Part shown: piece after piece, positions 7,671 to 14,646 of the stretch
How positions within the stretch are numbered: the stretch's first letter is position 1
How the letters are laid out: every line of letters begins with the position of its first letter
Origin: a virus
Virus record (IMG/VR): IMGVR_UViG_3300048997_000049
Location: 1 to 47,748 of that record
DNA: 47,748 bases
Direction: 5' to 3' (one strand)
Notes under the pieces: model-generated
What the model was told of the DNA's origin: nothing
The model's input: the letters and a program-made list of their open reading frames with translations, nothing else
Databases searched by the model: none
Made by a program: the position numbers and the translations under genes

Positions 7671-8487
7671 GTAGCACCTCTAACGCTTCAACTGATGTTT
7701 GCGAATGGGCAAGCACCTCATAGTAACGGTCCCAAGGTTTGTCGATTACAACCCCATCCGTTGCACTAAATGCATCCTCGAGCCATTTCGGCGGCCGACC
7801 GGGTAACTTTGGTGAGCGATAGCAATTCGATGAAGTTTGCCAAACCACAATCGCGAGGTCCATCTTATCTCGGTACAGGTGCGACGACCCGAGATTCATT
7901 TGTAACCAGCCGCACTCAACACCAAGCTCTCCTGCGAGCATATTCGTTAACATCGAGAAATTAAAAAAGTCATACGGTAACCCGAGCCACACGTCAGACG
8001 AGCGCATTGTAACAATGCAGTTCAGGTGTTTATCCCGCAGTAAAAATTGAAAGTTTAATGTACAGGGGATGTCCTTCGACTCACTCGGCGAAGGTAACCA
8101 AATACTCGCGACACTTTGTCGCGAGTATTCGTCTTTCCGCAATTTTTGGATAATCCAATCCCACTGCGGTTTTAACCTGGGCCCATATGCACCTGAAAAA
8201 GTCAATTTGTCATCAGAAAATTGCGCGATTTGTTTGTTGTATCGCATCAACGAAGCCACGTCAGAGCGGCCTAGAGCGATCCACAGCCACTCGGCGACCA
8301 TGAAACGATAATTAGGTCGTCGTGCATCATTGATAAGAATATTTTCCCTCAAATCGGACATTCGCAGCACGACCCCAAGCTCTTCAAACGTGATCTGACC
8401 GCGCGGAGATTGCAGCTTACCTCGCTCCAGTAGGTGTTTTAACAGCCCAGTCCATACGTTATCGAACCTACCCTCAATCGTAATCAC
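7651..8487 (-). CDS. Thymidylate synthase-family enzyme, predicted dCMP hydroxymethylase
   Basis: A 278-residue thymidylate synthase-fold protein: AYGPRL, SRQSVASIWLP, catalytic Cys142 in DIPCTLNFQFLLRD, phosphate-binding Arg in MRSSDVWLGLPYD, and GSSHLY near the C-terminus. Thymidylate synthases have Asn (E. coli N177) exactly 31 residues after the Cys, contacting the uracil ring. Here that residue is Asp173, also 31 after Cys142, as in T4 gp42 (C148/D179), where Asp specifies dCMP. MRSxDV and GSxHxY also match T4 gp42 better than ThyA. The predicted reaction is dCMP plus methylene-tetrahydrofolate to hydroxymethyl-dCMP; a dCMP methylase is the main alternative. GTG start overlapping the kinase stop (GTGA). 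Confidence 0.88.
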   Translation of the reverse strand: MITIEGRFDNVWTGLLKHLLERGKLQSPRGQITFEELGVVLRMSDLRENILINDARRPNYRFMVAEWLWIALGRSDVASLMRYNKQIAQFSDDKLTFSGAYGPRLKPQWDWIIQKLRKDEYSRQSVASIWLPSPSESKDIPCTLNFQFLLRDKHLNCIVTMRSSDVWLGLPYDFFNFSMLTNMLAGELGVECGWLQMNLGSSHLYRDKMDLAIVVWQTSSNCYRSPKLPGRPPKWLEDAFSATDGVVIDKPWDRYYEVLAHSQTSVEALEVLRALSHT

Positions 8488-9407
8488 GCAGCCCCCAGTC
8501 GAATGTTGCGCAGTCGTTCAACATAGTCTTGACGCCCGTTACTTCCGAACCGTTTGACGTACTGTGGGTGTTCGACGTTTAAGTGGTCCACACCAAACTC
8601 TAACAGTCTGGTATGCGCGACTTCACCTAACGCTATGACCGTCTCAGGTGTCTCAATTGCGCTTACACGGGTGGGTAGGTTCACCTCTCCCTCACTATTG
8701 ATCGCGTTCATAAAAGCAATCTCGCGCTCTTCAAAGCCTGCGTCGTTCAGTACGTCATATAGCCATCCCGAGGAGTTGCGCGTCGTCATAAATGGTAGGT
8801 CAGGTACGCCGTTCGCCCGCTCACCGACAAATAGAAACCGAGGGTTCTGTGACCCAACCCAACCCTGCGGTAATGGCGTGCCGTGCATTACCACTAGCGC
8901 AGCGGCAAATGCAGGAGTCCTATGGCGCGTATAATCGTACCAAACAAAGTTACGGTTGCGCGAATGATTAAATAGTAGGCGCAAATAACTGTCATAAACA
9001 TCGTTAAAAACCCGCGCATGTTGTACATATTCTCCCTCATCATTTTGTCTTTTTAACCAGTTAGCAAATGCGACCCGTCGCAGTGGAAGACAAATCACAA
9101 TTTGCCCATCGACCGCTTCGATGTACCGTTCGATCAGTGATTCAGCTCGTTCTGTCATTGACGAGTTGCCGCGCATAAGTGGGCCATATACGCGGTCTGA
9201 TAGATGCAATCTGTCAAATACCACGGGTAAATTTTCACTTGCGGCGTACAGAGGGTTAAAAAAGTATCTAAAAATGGCTTCCTCACTCGTTAACGCCGCG
9301 TCTGGAGGCACACCAAAATGAATGTTCTTAAACCCGCGCTGTTCAAGTTCACTAGCTAAGGTTGACTTTCCGGCGCCGTCAGGACCTTCCAGGATTATTA
9401 AGTTCAC
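8484..9407 (-). CDS. dNMP kinase fused to a uracil-DNA-glycosylase-like domain
   Basis: Residues 1 to about 170 are a thymidylate-kinase-like P-loop kinase: Walker A LEGPDGAGKST at 6-16, the DR motif in VVFDRLHLSDRVYG, and a lid region with LRRVAFANWLKRQ. Residues from about 185 to the end resemble the UDG superfamily fold: FLFVGERANG, an Asn-containing FMNAINSE strand, VIALGEVAHTRL and a C-terminal HPQYVKRFGS. The kinase would phosphorylate dNMPs, including hydroxymethyl-dCMP as T4 gp1 does. The second domain might sense or handle the base, but its activity is unknown and the glycosylase catalytic residues are not clear. GTG start with GGGAG upstream, overlapping the preceding stop. Confidence 0.8.
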   Translation of the reverse strand: MNLIILEGPDGAGKSTLASELEQRGFKNIHFGVPPDAALTSEEAIFRYFFNPLYAASENLPVVFDRLHLSDRVYGPLMRGNSSMTERAESLIERYIEAVDGQIVICLPLRRVAFANWLKRQNDEGEYVQHARVFNDVYDSYLRLLFNHSRNRNFVWYDYTRHRTPAFAAALVVMHGTPLPQGWVGSQNPRFLFVGERANGVPDLPFMTTRNSSGWLYDVLNDAGFEEREIAFMNAINSEGEVNLPTRVSAIETPETVIALGEVAHTRLLEFGVDHLNVEHPQYVKRFGSNGRQDYVERLRNIRLGAA

Positions 9408-9544
9408 TTACCACTCCCTTTGAACCACCCACAGCGGTCACATAAAAATCGTATCGGAAATAGTATAGCATCGATCACTGAATCGTTTCTAAGCAATGTT
9501 CGCCAGGCGAAGTAAATGGCGACGACTACTGCAAAACCTTTCAT
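9404..9544 (-). CDS. Small membrane protein with C-terminal CxxC, 46 aa
   Basis: GGAG lies five bases before the ATG at 9544, and the start overlaps the stop of the HTH gene (ATGA), so this short frame is preferred to a longer out-of-context reading. The N-terminal 20 residues (MKGFAVVVAIYFAWRTLL) form one likely membrane helix; a second hydrophobic stretch (AILFPIRFL) leads to CDRCGWFKGSGK, a possible metal-binding knuckle. The stop overlaps the GTG of the kinase fusion. It may anchor or regulate an early function at the membrane; nothing more can be said. Confidence 0.65.
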   Translation of the reverse strand: MKGFAVVVAIYFAWRTLLRNDSVIDAILFPIRFLCDRCGWFKGSGK

Positions 9545-9711
9545 TTTTTCTCCAAAAGTTTCTTTGCCCGTCGAATCGCCCGAATTATCGTATGACGCGA
9601 GCAAGTCATTCTTGCCGCAATGTGCACATGTTGCAAGTCGCCCCGTTGGTACCGCTTGTAGATACCTAGGCACATTTCGTCGGTAAATATCTTATGAGCC
9701 GACAACCGCAT
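9541..9711 (-). CDS. Small helix-turn-helix protein, 56 aa
   Basis: The sequence FTDEMCLGIYKRYQRGDLQH then VHIAARMTCSRHTIIRAI fits a resolvase/homeodomain-like helix-turn-helix, with a lysine-rich tail (RRAKKLLEKK). It is comparable to the small HTH gene at 2766-2966 and may be an early DNA-binding regulator. The start is inside the end of the glycosyltransferase gene (20-base overlap); ATG 9711 has GGAG very close, and ATG 9723 is an alternative adding four residues. The stop overlaps the next ATG. Confidence 0.65.
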   Translation of the reverse strand: MRLSAHKIFTDEMCLGIYKRYQRGDLQHVHIAARMTCSRHTIIRAIRRAKKLLEKK

Positions 9712-10702
9712 TCTCCAGCGCATTATCAATATGCGCGAGTGTTTGAGCCCGGTCATTTACCGTATGGTCAAAGAACCATTTCGACTGCCACTCTGCTAAG
9801 TCATGCAGATTGGCAGTATCCATCTTTTCAATTTCTGAAATGCGGTAGGAATAAGGACTATGCCCCGCCTTGCTTTGGTAAAAATCCATCGACAGAGCGT
9901 CAGTAAGACCGCACTTAAGAACATTACCCAAAACAGCAGCGTGATGGTATCTAACGCGCCACCAGCCAGATCCTGCGGACTTATACTCAGGGCATAACAC
10001 ACCCCAGGAAGTTGCATAGTTTTCAAGCACCTCCGCTTCAGGATAATACGTGTCACCCGCACTTTTAGCCCCGAGACGACACACGGGCCACTGTGGATTC
10101 ATTGTCTTCAGCCAATCGTTATGATCTTGTAACGTGGCGTATACCCAACGACGTTGCCGCAGGGATATAAAATACGGTAACTTAATGTTAACAAGAGGTG
10201 TTGGGTCCCATGCAAATACCCGCATGTTATCGAGGTTGTTCCTGACAAGTTTTGTGTGGTCACCCCACGGAAACATCGGCGCAAGCATCGGGTAGTCACC
10301 TGCGAGAATCTTTGTAAGTCCCGCAACAACCGCCTCTTTCTCCGGCTCACTAAACTTCATAAATTCTGACCACTGCGGCATACAGCGTAACGCAGACATC
10401 ATGTTGCCACCCGCAACCGCGATTGACCAGTCGTCACAATAAGTTATCGCTCGTTTTGCCTTCAACAAAGTCCAACACGCTTCATGAGTGTGCCGCGCAG
10501 TTAAAGACTTCGGAGGGCCAATACCGACCAACGCAAGATGGTAGCTCGACAAGTCTTCACCGAACTTAACCGCCCGATGGTCAACTTCGTGTCCTGACTC
10601 ACGAAGCGCGTCAGCAAGGATATATACCGAAGTTAAGTAATCGTACCTTAACTTCTGCGAATTACACATTCTTTGAGTAAAACCCGTGATCAATATTTTC
10701 AT
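9692..10702 (-). CDS. GT-B-like glycosyltransferase, predicted DNA-base glycosyltransferase
   Basis: The 336-residue protein opens with a Rossmann strand and glycine turn (MKILITGFTQRM), followed by TSVYILADALRESGHEVDHR, then LALVGIGPP, and ITYCDDWSIAVAGG, where T4 beta-glucosyltransferase has an equivalent strand ending in TD. The C-terminal half has VLGNVLKCGLTDALSMD and a helical tail, matching the order of a GT-B nucleotide-sugar domain. Similarity to known DNA glucosyltransferases is at the level of layout, not identity. Context is the main argument: it lies between a C5-cytosine methyltransferase and a hydroxymethylase/kinase pair, so hydroxymethylcytosine in DNA is the expected acceptor and a host UDP-sugar the donor. 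ATG overlaps the end of a short upstream frame (ATGA). Confidence 0.65.
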   Translation of the reverse strand: MKILITGFTQRMCNSQKLRYDYLTSVYILADALRESGHEVDHRAVKFGEDLSSYHLALVGIGPPKSLTARHTHEACWTLLKAKRAITYCDDWSIAVAGGNMMSALRCMPQWSEFMKFSEPEKEAVVAGLTKILAGDYPMLAPMFPWGDHTKLVRNNLDNMRVFAWDPTPLVNIKLPYFISLRQRRWVYATLQDHNDWLKTMNPQWPVCRLGAKSAGDTYYPEAEVLENYATSWGVLCPEYKSAGSGWWRVRYHHAAVLGNVLKCGLTDALSMDFYQSKAGHSPYSYRISEIEKMDTANLHDLAEWQSKWFFDHTVNDRAQTLAHIDNALENAVVGS

Positions 10703-10820
10703 GCGATGTCTTTAACCCCTAGCACAGTACGAATCCCCTCGGTATGGTGATAAGATTTTTTTGACTTACCTGTACCCGTACTATCTTTATTCTTACCGCC
10801 ACTTCGTAAGTATACATTTT
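10703..10820 (-). other. Intergenic spacer with a start-less open frame
   Basis: This 118-base spacer separates the methyltransferase stop from the glycosyltransferase start. One frame is open from 10833 to a TGA that overlaps the glycosyltransferase ATG. Its translation (with GGKNKDSTGTGKSKKSYHH and a C-terminal VLGVKDIA) looks like a basic phage tail peptide, but it has no usable ATG, GTG or TTG near its beginning. A second frame gives a 32-residue MYTYEVAVRIKIV peptide. No promoter or terminator is evident. Either a rare start codon is used or this is a remnant. Confidence 0.4.
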
Positions 10821-11960
10821 TTATAAAACATTGTCAACAAATAAATTATCTACATTCCTTTGTTTAACTTCAGCCTTCTTCACTCGCATGTCGGCGGTCT
10901 CACCGGGTTTAATTTCGTAAACATACTCGTTAACTGTTAATGGAGTAAGCAAGGTTTCACCTTGCAAGTTACTACGAACTTCCTCCAATAACCACTTGGC
11001 CACAGGTGGGGCGACGCCCTTACTGAGGTAACACTTTTGCTCTCGCGGCTTGTCGAACTTATAATCTGCGGGAAAGCCAGCGATGACATTGAGTTCGGGC
11101 ATATTGACGGGTCGACCTAGGTAAAGCCAGTTACTAACGCACATTACGGTGTGAGCGAAACCGTCAAGCGGTAGCATTGTGAAGACGTGGCTGTCGAAGC
11201 TAGATATGTTGTACTTTAGCTTCGTTTCATAAATATCAGCCTCTTCGACCGCCGCGATGGTACGTCCAAGATGACCCGTAAATTCGGTGGTGATTAACCT
11301 AATTGACTCATTTGTCATACCGCCAGTTTTAAGTCCATCGCATTGCCTGCTCCAATACTTTTCGGTATACGGATTTTTTTCGCCTTCAATACCCGTGCCT
11401 AAAGCTTCTCCAAGTGTCACGTACTTTCGGGTGTGTCGCAAGATGAGTTGATTGATCAGCCCTTTTCGTACCATGACTGTCCAATAACGTGGACGCCACT
11501 GTGGCACACCGAACGTGCAGGCGTTTTGGAGGATTCGATAACAATCATAGGGATGCGAACTGGCCCACTCGTCATAGAAATCTTTCGCTCCGAGGTAAGC
11601 GCCTGTAACAGACTCGATGACAATAGCGGCAGCGTCAAACGCGGCTGAGTAGTCGAGAACTCGCTTCGTGCAGTTGAAGTGCGACGAGTTAACCCCCTTG
11701 TTCGTTGAATTATTCTGCGCACTAAATGCGGCGCACGGCGGGTGCGCCGCAACGATGCAGTCAGCCAACGCGCGATCATGTAGCATAGGCCAAGGAAGCT
11801 GATCAATATAAGTAAGTCGAGGAAAATTAAGCTTTTGAGTTCCCAGGGCATAGCCAGAGTCCTCCATTGAGGCTAGTATGTCGAAACCTGCCTGTGTCGC
11901 AGCGAGAGTGATGCTTCCCGCATAACTGTTAATAACCAATACTTTATTGAACTGGGACAC
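10821..11960 (-). CDS. C5-cytosine DNA methyltransferase
   Basis: About 379 residues with the C5-MTase motif order: motif I VINSYAGSITLAATQAGF (the usual FxGxG is degenerate), motif IV AAHPPCAAFS with the catalytic Pro-Cys, motif VI IVIESVTG (Glu retained, ENV reads ESV), motif VIII GVPQWRPRYW, and motif X near KGVAPPVAKWL. The catalytic Cys and Glu are both present, so it should be active. Target recognition lies around residues 190-310. The GTG at 11960 is chosen because AAGGA lies eight bases upstream; a TTG nine codons earlier is possible. It overlaps the small membrane gene by 17 bases. Its role beside a predicted hydroxymethylation route is unclear; it may protect DNA or act on the modified base. 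Confidence 0.88.
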   Translation of the reverse strand: MSQFNKVLVINSYAGSITLAATQAGFDILASMEDSGYALGTQKLNFPRLTYIDQLPWPMLHDRALADCIVAAHPPCAAFSAQNNSTNKGVNSSHFNCTKRVLDYSAAFDAAAIVIESVTGAYLGAKDFYDEWASSHPYDCYRILQNACTFGVPQWRPRYWTVMVRKGLINQLILRHTRKYVTLGEALGTGIEGEKNPYTEKYWSRQCDGLKTGGMTNESIRLITTEFTGHLGRTIAAVEEADIYETKLKYNISSFDSHVFTMLPLDGFAHTVMCVSNWLYLGRPVNMPELNVIAGFPADYKFDKPREQKCYLSKGVAPPVAKWLLEEVRSNLQGETLLTPLTVNEYVYEIKPGETADMRVKKAEVKQRNVDNLFVDNVL

Positions 11961-12141
11961 AGGGAGATTCCTTTCCGTCAGGTCCAACGTAACTCATACA
12001 TGGAACAGTGCGGCTGGGAATTGAGCTTTCGATGCGGTCTAGTTGTACTTTTAACTTACTAATATTGTCCGCTGTCATAAGCATCCAAACAAAAATGCAA
12101 GCTACTATAATGAAAGTCCACTTTTCATAGTTCGTGTTCAT
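11944..12141 (-). CDS. Small membrane-anchored protein, 65 aa
   Basis: GAGAGGGAAACG precedes the ATG at 12141, and the start lies inside the end of the primase gene (17-base overlap). Residues 7-25 (KWTFIIVACIFVWMLMTA) form one transmembrane helix, followed by a short amphipathic/coiled segment (ISKLKVQLDRIESSI) and a tail with two cysteines that could form a disulphide outside the cytoplasm. No family is recognised. Position in the early operon suggests a host-takeover or membrane-association role rather than lysis. Confidence 0.7.
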   Translation of the reverse strand: MNTNYEKWTFIIVACIFVWMLMTADNISKLKVQLDRIESSIPSRTVPCMSYVGPDGKESPCVPVQ

Positions 12142-14440
12142 CGTTTCCCTCTCGCAACTTCATACCCACCCAAACGTGGGCATTCCCTGTGCCGATCCCG
12201 GGTACAATTTCGATGTTATACCCCATGGTCTTTAACCTCTTTGCCAAATACTTCGAACTCATCGGGAACCGAATACCATTTTCGCGGCACCACGACTGAT
12301 ATACCTCGTACAGTTTACCGTGCTTCAGATAGTCCTTGTGCCCGTTGTTTGACTTGACAATTAATTGCCGAAGCGCGTCGGCCACCGGGTCCATGTCGTC
12401 GCGCAGCTGCTCGACCGCGTGTAGCACCTTCTGTGGCGGTTGTAGCCCAGTGCGTTGCCACTCCAAGCATCCCTCGACGGCCTTCGCCAGCACGCCTTCA
12501 AGCTCGCCCATAAGCTTGAGCGACAGGGTCTTATCGACTTCAGTCACTCGATACTTAAATGGAATGAAGTGGAGTCGATCCCAGAATGCGTGGGCGGTGT
12601 CGTGCACCTTAGGTACGTGGTTCGTCACGAGGAATAGCTTAAACTGCGGCTTAAACTCAAACTCACCGCTATATAAAAAACGGGCTCGAACTGTGTCCGA
12701 GCCCGTCAAAGACTTTACCATCGCGGCATCCAGAGTTTCTGACTCGTCCGCCTCCGATGCGATCACAACCCTCGAACCCGCCAAGTGTGCAATATCATCA
12801 TTTGGGCCACCGGCCTGTTTCCGCGATAGGAATGTCTGGAACCTAGCCGTTTGCGCGTACTTGTCAAGCAGCGCGTGTAACACTTCGATGAATGTTGTCT
12901 TACCGTTTCGTCCTTCTCCGTGTAAGATGAAAAAGATGCGCTCCGTCGTGATGCCGGTGAGACAATACCCCATAACCCGCCAAAGATATGCGATCATATC
13001 TTTGTCGTTTTCCATAATCTCTTCGAGAAACTTGTCGAACAGCGGACACTTCGCCCACGCGGTATATTCAACGCTTGTGCCGCGAGTCAAGTAATCTGCT
13101 CTTTGTCCTTCAGTCACCGAAGCGTCTTTCAAATCAACTACGCCGTTACCCACCGCAAGCTTCATCGGCTGCTGGTCAAGCAACGTATCTTCAAGCCTCA
13201 ACCTCCACCGCAGCACCGTATCTAGCGAAGTCAACCTGTGCGCTTCTCCAGCCTGTATCGCCCACTTGTATGCACGGGGGGCGTCTTCGTCGCCCGCTTG
13301 CCGCAACTGTAACGAATTGCGCATCAGTTCGCTGGGAACTTGTTCGGTCGCGTGCTTAAGCTCTTGGTCTGCTTCGCGCTGCCACGCAACACCATTCCAC
13401 GACAGCCACTCCTTCCATCTGGTGACGAACCTAAAATTGTCGCCGTTGAGTCTGATGAATATGTCAGAGTTCCCTAGATCGTTGCGGGTGGGAACGTTGC
13501 CGACCTCAGGATCGTATAGTGCGTGGGCGACAGCGCAAGCCTCAGTGATCGTCTTTTGTCCATAGGTCATCGCGCCGCGCCGTTGGTCCCACTTGTCTCT
13601 AATTAGCTTTGACTCGCGAAACAACTTATCTATCCTGATTGGGTCAGCGCGAGTCCAATAAGCTAGCATGACACACAGCGCAAGGTCAGCGCGAGAGTGA
13701 TCGTCACCATAGTCTTCTAGACTGCCGCTCCACAACCTCGTGAATTTGCCGCCGTTCGCTGCATTCGTCGCAAGCAGTATCAGCTCCGTGTCGGTTATTG
13801 CTTGTACTGCGGAAAGCTTACGAGCCTCATCGTCGGGAGCAAGCCGCGGCTTTGGACGTCGCTCAGCATGGGCAGGCACTCCAAATATAAGCTCGTACAT
13901 CTGGTCAAGCTTCGCCTGTCTCTCTTCAATCTGGTTCCAGTTGAGCACGTTGCCGGTGATAGTAAAGTACCGCGCCGTCGAGTACATTTCGATCTTGTTA
14001 CGCCTTACCTCAACTCCGGGAGAGGACGCTTTGACGATGATCTTTACACCTGTACCCGACGGACTGACCTCAACGTAGGACTCCATCGTATCGACGATGA
14101 TTTGGGCCCAATCAACAAGTAAGCCTGTCTCTTCATCGCGGCATTCGTCGATGTCAATGCCTGTAAATGGGTCGTTGTTCGTGAAAACGAAGCCGATACC
14201 CGCGAGATTCTTGTCACGTTCGAAGCATGTGCAGGCCTGCTCGAACGTACCCCAACAAGATGGGTTGGTGACACTCGCGTCTTCACCATCATTCGGATTG
14301 ACGGGCACCTTGGCCGGCTTAGAGTCAACACGGGGGTGTACGCGCCATGCAACCCACTGCGGCGTGTCTCGTAGAATTGCAGGTATATTTACAAAGTTTG
14401 CGGGAATGGACCGATCATACCGAGGGGGACGTCCGCGCAC
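12125..14440 (-). CDS. Bifunctional primase (AEP) and SF3 helicase
   Basis: A 771-residue P4/D5-like replication protein. The N-terminal archaeo-eukaryotic primase domain has the catalytic DxD at D96 and D98 in FTGIDIDEC, then SPSGTGVKI and RYFTITGNVL. A central D5_N-type region is followed by the SF3 helicase: Walker A GEGRNGKTTF near residue 510, Walker B IASEADES, and the sensor strand KLFLVTNHVPKV. The C-terminus (YEVYQSWCRENGIRFPM) is a D5-like winged helix. It would prime and unwind at the phage origin. The GTG start at 14440 has GAGG four bases upstream. Just upstream lies an AT-rich spacer with several dyads, a candidate origin. Confidence 0.92.
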   Translation of the reverse strand: MRGRPPRYDRSIPANFVNIPAILRDTPQWVAWRVHPRVDSKPAKVPVNPNDGEDASVTNPSCWGTFEQACTCFERDKNLAGIGFVFTNNDPFTGIDIDECRDEETGLLVDWAQIIVDTMESYVEVSPSGTGVKIIVKASSPGVEVRRNKIEMYSTARYFTITGNVLNWNQIEERQAKLDQMYELIFGVPAHAERRPKPRLAPDDEARKLSAVQAITDTELILLATNAANGGKFTRLWSGSLEDYGDDHSRADLALCVMLAYWTRADPIRIDKLFRESKLIRDKWDQRRGAMTYGQKTITEACAVAHALYDPEVGNVPTRNDLGNSDIFIRLNGDNFRFVTRWKEWLSWNGVAWQREADQELKHATEQVPSELMRNSLQLRQAGDEDAPRAYKWAIQAGEAHRLTSLDTVLRWRLRLEDTLLDQQPMKLAVGNGVVDLKDASVTEGQRADYLTRGTSVEYTAWAKCPLFDKFLEEIMENDKDMIAYLWRVMGYCLTGITTERIFFILHGEGRNGKTTFIEVLHALLDKYAQTARFQTFLSRKQAGGPNDDIAHLAGSRVVIASEADESETLDAAMVKSLTGSDTVRARFLYSGEFEFKPQFKLFLVTNHVPKVHDTAHAFWDRLHFIPFKYRVTEVDKTLSLKLMGELEGVLAKAVEGCLEWQRTGLQPPQKVLHAVEQLRDDMDPVADALRQLIVKSNNGHKDYLKHGKLYEVYQSWCRENGIRFPMSSKYLAKRLKTMGYNIEIVPGIGTGNAHVWVGMKLREGNDEHEL

Positions 14441-14500
14441 TGCGCCTCACTTATTCAAACTATACATGATTTGGTGTATTGACAGCGCGTTCATATTAAA

Positions 14501-14565
14501 TTGTGCGCAACGCCTGCGCAACAACTATTTTAATTATTTTGATGAGCGCAGTTGATAAGTTGTTG
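14501..14565. other. AT-rich spacer with inverted repeats (candidate origin or control region)
   Basis: Between the DUF932 stop and the primase start is a 206-base AT-rich gap. It holds an imperfect dyad at 14501-14524 built from two TGCGCA palindromes five bases apart, and an 8-bp perfect inverted repeat (CAACAACT at 14519-14526, AGTTGTTG at 14558-14565). On the leftward strand a TATAGT-type -10 element occurs near the primase start, but no convincing -35. Location directly beside the primase-helicase gene makes a replication origin or operator plausible; nothing proves either. Confidence 0.35.
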
Positions 14566-14646
14566 AAATGTTAATATCTTGTGTCGTATGAGTTATAACC
14601 CACACGTTAAAGTGTTGTGTAGTGACGCACCTATGCGTCGCCCGTG

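Noticed and set aside
12336-13094. A 252-codon plus-strand frame opposite the primase-helicase gene
   Set aside because: It is the antisense shadow of a strongly motif-supported gene; the composition (Ser/Cys-rich) is typical of such shadows.
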